DNA of 64,000 nt, from positions 24,134,980 to 24,198,979 of the forward strand of contig NC_136010.1 in NCBI RefSeq assembly GCF_048128805.1. The letters run 5' to 3'. Positions 41,406 to 50,600 of this stretch are shown one piece after another. Source of the stretch: Centroberyx gerrardi. Lineage: Eukaryota > Chordata > Actinopteri > Beryciformes > Berycidae. How positions within the stretch are numbered: the stretch's first letter is position 1; each line of letters begins with the position of its first letter. Under the pieces are notes generated by a model. It ran no database searches, was not told the DNA's origin, and saw only the letters and a program-made list of their open reading frames with translations. Position numbers and translations under genes: made by a program.

Positions 41406-41660
41406 TCGTTGTGTATCTCTCTCTCTCTCTTGTTGTATCTCTCTCTCTCTCAGGACATGATCAATCGTCAGATGAACTCTGTGTTTAAGGAGCTCCTGTC
41501 TCGCCAGCCCGCCCTGCAGCCGTCCAGCACCGCCACCCCTCCTCCTCCTCCTCCCTCTTCCTCCTCCTCCTCTTCCTCTCTCGCTCAAGCCGTCCCCGTT
41601 GCCAAAAAAGGAGGATTCGGCCTCAGAGGGCGGGCCCTTTTCAGGCCCGTGGACCAATAG
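24823..41660 (+). CDS. arhgap4: Rho GTPase-activating protein 4 (F-BAR, RhoGAP, SH3), 23 coding exons
   Basis: srGAP-family cytoplasmic protein that accelerates GTP hydrolysis by Rho GTPases and binds curved membrane. Exons: 24823-24892, 26554-26725, 27926-28088, 30001-30063, 30253-30426, 30847-30975, 31464-31685, 31840-31941, 32504-32689, 33268-33352, 33536-33563, 34035-34131, 34840-34900, 35048-35125, 35658-35786, 37768-37873, 38003-38230, 38522-38577, 38773-38944, 39359-39488, 39818-39925, 40529-40631, 41454-41660. The start MMTSHGKLRREKG matches ARHGAP4. F-BAR is about residues 20-330. RhoGAP is about 498-700, with the arginine finger in HEGIFRVPGSQ (about R526) and NLAVCFGPSLL. SH3 is about 717-773 (AMFDYVARS, DWW, GLIPHKYI). 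The tail has MNSVFKELL as in human ARHGAP4. Total is 2869 nt, one base over 956 codons: the frame slips in the G/GGA tract at 39394-39437. Confidence 0.94.
25061..25125. repeat. (GGCT)n tetranucleotide microsatellite
   Basis: About 65 bp of TGGC units with one GACT-GACT interruption, in arhgap4 coding intron 1. Confidence 0.95.
25734..26285. mobile_element. TTAAAGGTCCCATAT perfect-TIR element (552 bp)
   Basis: Perfect 15-bp terminal inverted repeats: TTAAAGGTCCCATAT at 25734-25748 and ATATGGGACCTTTAA at 26271-26285. No transposase coding. The GGGACCTTTAA end is familiar from fish repeats. The target-site duplication is not obvious. In arhgap4 intron, followed by another common repeat-like stretch (26286-26345). 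Confidence 0.85.
26482..26551. repeat. (CT)n forming the acceptor tract of an arhgap4 exon
   Basis: CT array directly abutting the CAG acceptor of the exon at 26554. Confidence 0.95.
26825..27480. mobile_element. Probable retroelement-derived repeat
   Basis: Begins with a (GATTA)n stretch and CATTAATCCCCAGTGGGGAA, followed by text such as TATTCTGACCGCTGCTGGAA. This resembles the 3' region of a fish LINE. Related CCCC..GGGGAA blocks occur near 53920 and 56345. Class not certain. Confidence 0.35.
27814..27870. repeat. (TC)n microsatellite
   Basis: About 57 bp of TC followed by (TGTC)n up to the acceptor of the exon at 27926. Confidence 0.95.
28274..28568 (-). mobile_element. TTAAAGTGACAATGA inverted-repeat element, copy B
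   Basis: The left end is TTAAAGTGACAATGAGAT. The right end, reverse-complemented, is TTAAAGTCACAATGAAAC. It is flanked by similar AGTCTTA sequences. The right part, read in reverse, matches copy A at 23360 (CCTGTTGAAACAGGATATTG, GGGACATAATGCGGGG). About 295 bp, non-coding. Confidence 0.78.
29143..29285. repeat. Imperfect long inverted repeat (foldback)
   Basis: The left arm, about 29147-29190 (GCAATAAGCCACTTGACGCA, then GTGCTTTACAGTGGTTTTA), pairs with the right arm, about 29241-29283 (reverse complement GCAATAATCCACTCAGCGCA, then GTGCTTTACAGTGATTTTA). Arms of roughly 39 bp surround about 55 bp. No coding. It may be a small foldback element. Confidence 0.75.
29625..29765. repeat. Dispersed repeat (AGTACTCTTTCCACCACC end)
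   Basis: Contains CTTTTTACTTAGAGTAGATT and TTGAGTAGG...GTACTCTTTCCACCACC, a sequence type frequently dispersed in fish introns (from memory). Confidence 0.4.
30206..30231. repeat. (GAT)n trinucleotide microsatellite
   Basis: Eight or nine GAT units about 20 bp before the acceptor of the arhgap4 exon at 30253. Confidence 0.95.
31988..32029. repeat. (TATC)n microsatellite
   Basis: About ten CTAT/TATC units in an arhgap4 intron. Confidence 0.95.
33657..33682. repeat. Poly(G) homopolymer, 26 G
   Basis: Uninterrupted run of 26 guanines about 95 bp after an arhgap4 donor (33563). Length may be assembly-sensitive. Confidence 0.9.
36551..37330 (-). mobile_element. Decayed retroelement-like coding fragment (LRPDLVLWS...EFTV motif)
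   Basis: The minus-strand frame at 36805-36551 contains STILRPDLVLWSETQQIVYF, then IEFTVLWGDAVYERK and LEVG. This matches a pattern I know from abundant repetitive ORFs of fish and cnidarians (RPDxVLxS...ELTVPWE...ERK...PVEVG), probably a PD-(D/E)XK-like terminal domain. A further upstream piece (EDSSCPLC, about 37060) fits the zinc-finger-like segment of such ORFs, but stops and shifts intervene. It lies in the large arhgap4 intron 35787-37767. Element class uncertain. Confidence 0.55.
36968..37007. repeat. Perfect 16-bp palindrome hairpin (8-nt loop)
   Basis: AGGATGATGCACCTGG (36968-36983), loop of 8, then CCAGGTGCATCATCCT (36992-37007), a perfect reverse complement. It sits next to the decayed retroelement-like fragment. 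Confidence 0.95.
39394..39437. repeat. arhgap4: Coding (GGA)n tract with G8 run in arhgap4
   Basis: GGA repeat interrupted by GGGGGGGG at about 39400-39408 inside the exon 39359-39488. It would encode polyglycine. The reading frame entering the tract differs by one base from the frame needed after it. Confidence 0.9.
39927..40053. repeat. arhgap4: 38-bp inverted repeat spanning an arhgap4 splice donor
   Basis: The left arm (39927-39964) starts TAAGACTGACACACAC and ends TCACAGTCACATAG. The right arm (40016-40053) is its reverse complement with 36 of 38 positions matching. The loop is AT-repeat rich. The arm begins at the second base of the GTAAG donor of the exon ending at 39925. Confidence 0.9.
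41335..41452. repeat. (TC)n array before the last arhgap4 exon
   Basis: Three TC blocks separated by GTTGTGTATC-like spacers, continuing to the CAG acceptor of the final exon (41454). Confidence 0.95.
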
Positions 41661-42960
41661 AGAGGAGAGGATGACTGTGGAATTACTGATTGATTGATTG
41701 ACGATGATGATTATTATGATGATGATGCATTTGATGAAGATGTTGATTTATTTTTCTGACACGTGTGTAATATTTGCTCGTCTCTGCCTTCTCATAGTGC
41801 CACTAGTCTCAGTGCCGTATTACAGTACGTCCAGTGTGTCTGTTTTCCAGCTGGTTTTGGTCTCTTTCTGTTCTGGTCTGTTTTTGTTCTTCAGGCTTTC
41901 GCAATTTTTTGGAGAATCAGGGATGTGACATCACCAGTGATATCACCAGACTGACTTTTAGAACTGGTTGCCGTGGTAGCTACATCAACAATAACAACAA
42001 CAACAACAGCAAAATTCACTTAAGACTTAAGCTGCCCCCTAGTGGCAGGTCTGAGATCAGCTCAAGCGTATATTTAAAAACAAAAGAAAATAATAACTGA
42101 TCTCTGGCCTGTGTCTAGGAGTGCCTTCACATCTTTTACTCTTCACATTTATTCCACTTGGAAAGGAAAGGCCTAGTAGGTTAAAACTTCTCAGCATATT
42201 CAGTGTTTTAAAAAAAAAAAAAAAAAGTGTGATCTGGCAAGATGTTAGTAGGGAAGTTCAACCTGAATGAAGTGAGACCAATATTTTATAGCAGCATGCA
42301 GCGCGCGCGCGCGCACACACACACACACAGATGAAACACATTCCCCCTAGTATGTGATACATGGCCTGACGGGCAGGCCACAACTCAGGGCTTTTGCAGA
42401 GTTAGGGATGGGCTAACTCAGGGTTGGCTTCGAGGGAAGAAGGAAGAGTAAGAGTGTCTCACTCAGGGCTTTGGTTGACTTTACTTTTCAACTGGAAACT
42501 GTGTCCTAGCCTCAAGAGCCAAAATGGCCTCCGTATCAGAGAGGATCCCGGGACTTCCTCTGATGTTAAAACTGTGAACGCGACGGCGACGCTTCGGAGC
42601 CGTGACCGAGATGCGACTCTTGCCTCATTCATCCATCAGTTTCGGCCCCGTGACGATATTCCAGCGCCGCCCACAGCTCCCGTTCAAATGTGTGACAGGA
42701 TCGTTGCAGCGAGGTGTACAATATGAGTTACTTTGACTTCGAAGCATTTGAAATGTTTTTACATATAGCATCTCCCTCCTGTAGTGTTTCAGTATTGGAA
42801 ACATAGAAGTAGAATCCTTTTTTAAGAATCGATTCTGTTTCTTTGATTAAAACACCCTGTTATTCTGGATCACTGTTTGATGATGTCACTAAATTTACTG
42901 TGTCAAATTGTATATGTGGTAAAAAAAAAAAAAAAAAAAAGATACAATAAAGATGATCAA
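41661..42960 (+). terminator. arhgap4: arhgap4 3' UTR and poly(A) signal
   Basis: Non-coding sequence after the TAG at 41658-41660. It contains short GAT and AAC repeats and a (GC/AC)n run at 42300-42329. A canonical AATAAA lies at 42946-42951, following an A20 tract (42921-42940). The A tract before the signal is unusual. Confidence 0.55.
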
Positions 42961-42969
42961 GTGATGAAT

Positions 42970-43168
42970 GATTAAGGAGTTGTCAGTAAATAATTGCTAG
43001 TTTTCTCACAGTCATCACTGTAAAGATTCAACACTGAGAATCTTGCATCTACAAATCATATTAAATTATGACTCATGCAGTAATTTGCATCTTTATGAGA
43101 CAAAAGATTCTAAAACATGACTCAAAATGAATGAATTTGCAGTTGTTCACTGTAACATTGGCATGTGC

Positions 43169-43222
<54 letters not shown>

Positions 43223-43343
43223 GTGTGTGTGTGGGAGTGTGTTTCATTGTTTTCAATTACAGTACTGGGGTGCCAGTGCTGTAACTTGATCTTGTAGACC
43301 CTCCGTGCCTCATCCTAAAATAACCCCTTCCCACAGCAACCCA

Positions 43344-43380
<37 letters not shown>

Positions 43381-43578
43381 GGAAGAGCCGCTGTACCACA
43401 TTAGCACGTCTGCCTTTCTAAGTCAGTGTCAAACAGTGTAGGTGTCTGTGTGTGTGCGTGCGTGTGTGTATATCTGGATTCTCATATGCCAAATCAGCTC
43501 TAAGGGACATTGTGATTAAGCGGCTGAACTGATCTCATTGACGTTTTAGATTAGCACTCTCTGCAGGGCTCCCTCGCC

Positions 43579-43631
<53 letters not shown>

Positions 43632-44357
43632 ATTGATACAGAATTGGAATAGCACTTTGAGTAAGGTAAGTGGCATATGATTTATCATTGCTGCACCATT
43701 GCTGCCCCTATGGCATTTCTGCTGCGTTATTCCTCAACAAGCATATCAGTTGCGACTGAAGTTTCTTAGTTTACAATAACTGTTGGTGTATATCTTCTTT
43801 GAGGATGTGGCTTTAAAAGCTAAAGTGAAACATGAGTACAGTCTAAATCACACTTGGATTATGGAAGAAAACATTGTGTCTGGGGGTTTTTTGCCTTGTG
43901 GTGCATTGATTCAGCAAGGATTCATTCATTTTAAATACATGCAAGTTCATTAGGAATAAGACATCTCTTGGAGAACATATGCAGGAGGATATTATATTCA
44001 ATGAAATACATTCACAAAAATTGCAAGTGTTTGAATCTTAAATCCTTTTTTTTTTTTAGGTAAAAGTCCCAACACCAAACCAGAAAAACTAAATATCTGA
44101 TTATAAACTGCATTGATCCCTGTATAAATCTGAAGAGACATGTGAAAACCCTGTAATGGGGGATGACCATGTGGATTCACGTTTTACAAATGTCATTTAA
44201 AATTACACGCTGCTATTTACAGATTTTGGTATGGTTTCTTTTTGGGAGCTCGAGAACAGGTGGTAGTCCCAGTGCCCGGCTCTCTGTTACACAGCACATG
44301 GCTGCAGTGCTCTGACGACAGCGTGTATGTGTGTTTTTGTGTGTGTGTGTGTTTTCA

Positions 44358-44399
<42 letters not shown>

Positions 44400-44508
44400 G
44401 AGCAAGACAGGGAGAGGGACTGTGCAGGTGTCCTCATACATTTGACTGTCTTTGTGTTCATGTATCTTCCTGCATGTGAGCGAACGTGAGCATGTGCTTC
44501 TTCCTGCA
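42970..44508. other. Intergenic/upstream of caveolin gene, microsatellite-rich
   Basis: Contains (GT)n at 43168-43232, (CA)n at 43345-43379, (CT)n at 43583-43628 and (GT)n at 44364-44398. No coding gene recognised. A 5' UTR exon of the caveolin gene may be here, because a CTGCAG acceptor precedes its first coding exon. Confidence 0.45.
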
Positions 44509-44514
44509 GCGAGG

Positions 44515-46066
44515 ATGATGATGGTGAGCGATGACTGTCTGGTGGAGTGTCAGATTGATGACGAGGACGAAGACGATGGAGGTGAAGAGCAGATCAACAC
44601 GCCTCCGCCTCCGCCGGAGTTTGCCTCCAAAACCCCGACTCCGTCCCCCAAACCTCCGATCCCTGCTACACCTACACCCACTCCCACACCTACACCTACC
44701 CCAACCCCCACCCCCACCCGTCCTGTGAACAGGGACCCTTATGGCATCAACCAGCACCTAAAGGTACCCACACCAGGAACCTATCGTGTCTTCTGTGTGT
44801 CTTCCTTGGGACGGCGCACATTTGTGTTACATTTCAATGCAAGATATGTTCATAATAACACATATTGACACTACATATCATCTTATTAAAGGTGCAACAT
44901 GTAGCATTTTTAAACATCAATATATCATTGTCAAAGATATCTTTGTATAATCTCACGCCAGTGGTGTTGTTAGTGCTACTGTCTCAAATTTAAGACTACA
45001 TTTCCCATAAACCCTGTTGCTTCCAGTCACAAAGATGATCTTTGCTGCTTCAATCAAAGGTTTTCTCTTTTCTTTACTGAAGAGGATAAACATGTCAATG
45101 ATTTTTCCATCGTTCCACCATCTGCCTCTGGCAGAAATTCTGAAAGCTTTAGCTCCATTTGCACTGGAGGAACAGCGCCCTCTTCCTGTTTTGTGCTGTA
45201 AAGCACAATCTCTTTGTGCCTTAAAGCAATATAGCAGATTTCCCGCCAAATCTGACCCAGTGCCACACAATGTAAAATGCAGTGTAGAGGCCGGTAGAGG
45301 CTGCCATTCTTCACGCCAATGGTCTTATTTGTTTACAGTAATTACACTAATGTCTCAGAATAATGTGGTAGTGATTTATGGATGTTAAAATGATGTCTGC
45401 AGTCTTTTCAACCTCTCTTGCCTTCTTTTCCTCTCTCCATCCCTTTCTTCTCTCCCTCCTCGTCTTCCTGCCTCCCACTCCCTGGTTCGCTGCCCACAGG
45501 TGGAGGTCAGCGACGTGCTGGCGGAGCCCGCTACGCCGCGCAGCATAGACCGGGTGTGGCTCTACAGCGTGGTCGGCTTCGAGGCGGCGCGCGTCTGGAC
45601 GTACCGCTGTCTCTCCCTGCTGCTCGCCGTGCCCTTCGCCCTCCTCTCCGGCATTCTCCTGGCCGTGCTCGCCTGTCTGCATGTCTGGTAAGCGTCTGGA
45701 AATACTCCCTCATGTAGGCGTATGCTACAATAACCACAGATAACAATCTCACAACTTATTTAGTAGTGTAGTGATTTATGATTGTAATAGCATTACTGAA
45801 GTTGAAAGTCATTCTTTATACTAGCTGAAACTAGTCACTAATAATGTGACTGTGATGATTCACTGTAACGCACCAGCCAATACTGGTGATAAATGCCTTA
45901 GTCTTGTGAAATAGTTCATATTTGCAGCCTCAAGGCTTCTTCCAATAATTAATAATAATAATATAATAATAGCCTGCAAAGGGAAATACAAATCATCATA
46001 TGGTGTCAAAGGGCATGGCTTTGCTTTGGGGGGTTGTGAACTGAAAAGGTTGAGAGCTATTCGGTT

Positions 46067-46117
<51 letters not shown>

Positions 46118-46254
46118 CACCTACACTCCTTAACTCTGACCTTAGGTGACAAGCACTGCAGTTTGATTTACATTCTTGATAGTTTACAAAATTACATCTT
46201 AAATCTTTCACACACTAAATCACTTTCTCACTTCCTCCCTCTGTCTGTCTCTAC

Positions 46255-46291
<37 letters not shown>

Positions 46292-46504
46292 TCTCTCTCT
46301 CTCTCTCCCTCCCCCTGTAGGTGTGTGATACCTTGCGTACAGCTGAGCAACACCTTTCTTCCATGCCTGCGGTCCTTGTGGATGTGTGTGGTGAACGCTT
46401 TCATCGCTCCTTTGTGCTCATCCCTTGCTCGCTGCTGCAGCCAAATTGCCGTCTCGCTGTCTAACAAGGACTGGCCTTTAATGAGTGAGAAAGACGTTGT
46501 ATGA
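44515..46504 (+). CDS. Caveolin-family protein, caveolin-2-like, 3 exons
   Basis: Integral membrane scaffold of caveolae. Exons are 44515-44763, 45500-45687 and 46321-46504, with all joins in frame (206 residues from the first of three ATGs). The N-terminus is acidic (DDEDEDDGGEE), then proline/threonine-rich with a (PT)8 run and no tyrosine before the conserved RDPYGINQHLK. The signature reads VEVSDVLAEP instead of the usual FEDVIAEP. The scaffolding segment is DRVWLYSVVGFEAARVWTYR. A hydrophobic intramembrane hairpin (LLAVPFALLSGILLAV) follows, then a cysteine-rich tail with IAPLCSSLARC, which parallels the IAPLCTSVGRC of caveolin-2. This tail is why I place it nearer caveolin-2 than caveolin-1/3. 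The exact paralogue is not settled. An acceptor-like CTGCAG just before the ATG leaves room for an upstream exon. Confidence 0.88.
44886..45370. mobile_element. TTAAAGGTGCAACATGTAGC repeat (5' end only)
   Basis: In caveolin intron 1. It begins with a TTAAAGGTGCAACATGTAGC terminus and contains GACTACATTTCCCATAAACC and TTTCCCGCCAAATCTGACCC. It resembles a widespread fish repeat recalled from memory. The matching opposite terminus is not visible. Confidence 0.4.
46069..46116. repeat. (CA)n microsatellite
   Basis: About 48 bp of CA in caveolin intron 2. Confidence 0.95.
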
Positions 46505-46567
46505 GTGTGAGTGAGTGAGTGAGTGAGTGAGTGAGTGAGTGAGTGAGCGAGTGAGTGAGTGAGTGAG
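46505..46567. repeat. (GAGT)n array immediately after the caveolin stop codon
   Basis: About 15 GAGT/GTGA units starting at the base after TGA 46502-46504, so it forms the start of the 3' UTR. Confidence 0.95.
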
Positions 46568-46863
46568 TTTTTCTTTGAATTTTGTAGTTTTTGAATTGGC
46601 ATAGATCTGTAACCTGGTATAATGTTAATGCTATTTGATCTGTTTTCTACAAATGTAAAGGGAATTAATAAGCAACATGTACAAATTGTCTGTTCATTAT
46701 TGTAATTATTATTATTAGTATTAGTATTGTTTAACCAGTTCAGTTTACACTGATTTCAAACTGATACTGTCTTTTCATTTTGAGAAATTTGTATTAGGCT
46801 ATGTAAATGTCTGAAAATCTTTGTGCATTTTTTTTTTTTTTGGTTTAAGAAATGTATTATGTG

Positions 46864-46869
46864 AATAAA
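46864..46869 (+). terminator. Poly(A) signal of the caveolin gene
   Basis: AATAAA 360 bp after the stop codon, the first canonical hexamer in the 3' UTR. Confidence 0.65.
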
Positions 46870-47439
46870 CATGCCCACATTGTTTCAGAGAGGTCTGTTT
46901 CTTTTCAAGTGATTCAGAATCAAGTTGTGCTGCCTTAGATAAGCTCATATTTTCAAGTTGTAAATACAACTTGGCATTCAACTGATTTTGGTTGGAAATA
47001 CCAAAATGGACCCTGCAACAAAAGCACCCTTTTGTGTGTGTGTGTCTATTGTTTTATTTTAGAATTAAGCAGCACAGGGCAACAAATTCATTTTGATTAA
47101 TTTATCATATTATAGTTCTGTAGACATCTTTTGTAGCAATATAAATAAATGCTAGGCTATTTCCAGCTGCTGCCTCTTCAACACCATGAAGACAACTTAA
47201 TAGCCTGTGCCAAAAATGTATGACAACTAAAAGTTAAACTAACAGTGAAAAAATACGACAACAATAATTTACATGCATTATCAAACAATAATATATAATG
47301 ATTAAATTTGACATACTGTATTCATCTCTACGGTGGAAATGCTCTTTTTTTCCCTCTGGGGAAATTATTAATTATTATGATTTTTCCCAGTCGTATTTAC
47401 CACTTTGTTAGGTCGCTGACGCTGTACAGCTCGTAATTA

Positions 47440-47680
47440 CGACATTTCCGATAGCATTTGAAGGCAACATATATTATATCACGACCCAGCATGCATTTCG
47501 ACATCGCCATTTTTCTTGTTGTGACGTGCTGGAGGACCTCTGCCTTCACAGCCATAACATCCCTGTTTGAGTCGTTAAAACGGTGTTTTATTTGAGAATT
47601 TAGCGACTCTTTCTGTTTATTACTTGTTTCTTTAGATATTTTTTTATACGGGGCTATAGAAACAAACAAAAGCAGCCATA
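47440..47680 (+). promoter_or_regulatory. fam50a: Candidate fam50a promoter and 5' UTR
   Basis: Short upstream region with CGCCATTTT (YY1-like, near 47505) and a TGACGTG CRE-like motif (about 47521). No TATA box at a convincing distance. Assignment rests on position before the fam50a ATG at 47681. Confidence 0.4.
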
Positions 47681-50600
47681 ATGGCGCAGTACAAAGGAGC
47701 TGCCAGCGAGGCTGGAAGAGCCATGCAGCTGATGAAGAAACGAGAAAAAGAAAGAGAGCAACTTGAACAGCTGAAGCAGAGGATTGCAGAGGTATCTAAC
47801 AAGTTAGCTTAATTTATGAAATGTTTATTAAGCACGCAGTGTTGCTGCGGGCTATTGTAGTCCTCTCTTTGTCTGGTCAAACCAACTAGCTGTTAGACCA
47901 GTTCACAGTGGAGTCTGGAGACCCCTGAACTCATCTTCGTTAAAGGGGTCCGTTAAAGGGCCCAACAGAAGAAGAAGAAGCTACTTTAAGTTACTTTCAC
48001 AAGATACTTTAGACAGACAGTACTTATCTTGTATACAGTGTTATGTTATGTTAACATCTTACCTATAAAACAAAGACCTGGAAAAATATAAAGACAGGTG
48101 CCAATTTCAGGACTTAAATTTGCCTAACTCACCTGTGTGTCTGGTCTTGCTCTCTGGTTTCTCGCAGGACAACATGGTCAAGTCCAACATCGATAAGAAA
48201 TTCTCAGCCCACTATGATGCTGTGGAGGCAGAGCTGAAGTCCAGCACAGTCGGTAAGCATCTTGCTGCCACACATGAGCCTTGCAGCACTTCACGTTGCA
48301 ACGTGTCATTGTTAGGCCAGCTAGAAATGCCTGGACTGGGTCAAAATGTGACCCAGATAGGTGAACATATGACAGGGTCGTGTCAGCAGGAGTGAGATAT
48401 TCCATCTGAAGTGACAGCTGGAATGCTGAGATGTAACAAATTTGCACCCAGTAGAAGTGTGCAGTGTTGCTATGGAAAGAGGAAAAAAATACAAAGTTTT
48501 TGTCATGTTGTGATTATTTGTTGTTACAATATGTGTGTCTATCTGATCTGTCTAATATATATTGTTTTTGATAATACTGTCATTAACAAGCAAGATCCAT
48601 ATGATTAATTCCATGTCCTGATCAGGTCTGGTGACGCTGAATGACATGAAGGCCAAGCAGGAGGCGCTGGTGAAGGAGAGAGAGAAGCAGTTGGCCAAGA
48701 AGGAGCAGTCCAAGGAGCTCCAGCTGTGAGTTAGAGCCTGCTGTTTTGGTTGAACATCGTTCTCCCACGGATGAATGGCCATCTTCCTTCCTTTATGGTC
48801 TATTTACTTTCCTCGTGATGTGTGTGTGTGTGTGTGTGCTCACATGTACGTGCCTGTGGACCCAAAAGCATGTCTTCCTATCCCCTCTCCATTTTTCTTC
48901 CTGTTGATTCTGCTTGTTAATCATTTATGTATTTCTCTTCATAGAAAGCTCGAGAAGCAGAAAGAGAAGAAGAGAAAGGAGGAACAGAAGAGGAAGATAG
49001 CCAGCTTGTCATTTAATCCAGACGATGAAGAAGATGAAGAGGAAAACGAGGAAGAGGAGGAAGAGGAGGATTGTGAGTGCAGATGTTAGGTCAAGAAGGG
49101 CCGTCATTTCACCCAGTCTGATTTACTCCAAGCTAAAGCTTTATGAGCAATTCAAATAAATAAATAAGAAATAAGTAAAAGTCAAACAGTGGCAGTTGAT
49201 ACCATACCATGGTGTTCACACTGTTCAGTGGGGTGAGTGACGGTGACATATTGACCTGCGATTGCTTGGAGAAAAAAGGGGTTGCTCCAATCAGAGTAAA
49301 ATCAGTCTCCTCATGACAGACTTTGAGTTGTGGCTTCATCAAAGTCGCTTCTCAAATACTTTCAACTAAAGAAAGCAGTTTAAGAACAAAGAGATTCATT
49401 TCTAATATGGAAATAATCAATGCTTACTCCAGTTTATTCTCCCTATGTTGTTGTTTATTTTAGTTTTGTGTGGTGTGTGGTAAACAGTGATAATATGCCT
49501 ATTACATACATACGGGCCTATGAGGGTATTTGTGTTGCACCATATGAGCATTGTAAGACACTATTTTGATCACCAGCAACTTAATTTCTGCGGTGAATGT
49601 TTGGTCCTGTCTCCTAGATGCCCCAGTGAAGAAGAAGAAGCTGGGGAAGAACCCAGATGTGGACACTAGTTTCCTGCCTGATCGAGACAGAGAGGTGAGG
49701 CCTGTGCATATGACACTTGAGGCTTTTATCCAAAGTACATTACTGCGGAAAACATCTTTTCTTGCTTGGCTCTCATATGTTGTTTTTTTTTTACATTTAT
49801 CAGCATTTCACTTATGGCTGGTGGTAATTTCCCACCATGGTGAATAAGACTATTCCTACCAATGTAATGTTAATGTAACATAGTCTTCTAATATAGATAT
49901 AGATTTTGATGTTTTCCACTTCTTTGATTTTGTCGTCCTTATGTGTTTAGGAGGAGGAGAACCGTCTCAGGGAGGAGCTCAGGCAGGAGTGGGAGCGCAA
50001 GCAGGAGAAGATCAAGAGTGAGTGGCAGGATTACACACACACACACACACAAACACATACACACCTCTTTTATTATTACACTTGAGTAGGACATTCATCC
50101 ACTAACTCCTAACCACTAAAAGCATAAAACTAACTAATTAACTCCAATATAAAAATGTCTCAATGTCATGGTAATGACTTATCTGTCCTTTCAGGTGAGG
50201 AGATTGAGATCACGTTCAGTTACTGGGATGGATCCGGACATCGTAAGACTGTCAAGGTAAAGTATGATGACTTAGCACACTGGTACATGTGTACTCTCTT
50301 TCATACTGGAAACAGCGCAAATATTAAAGCAATATTTTACTTAGATTAAAAAATCGGTCACCTAGGACAGCTAATATGGGTGATTGAAAGATCCTCAACT
50401 CATATGGGGCCTGCTAAAAAATTAAGATTGTCTGCTAAAGTGAAATCTTGCTTTAGCACTCTGCAGTCATAACATCCTCATTGTGTTACAGCAGATCAAA
50501 GAGACCATTATCAGTAATCAAATTGAATGCAACAGCTACCTCCTATATATTCCCTTTCTCTCATTAAGGCTAACAATATCCTCTGTGTTAGCAGGAATCA

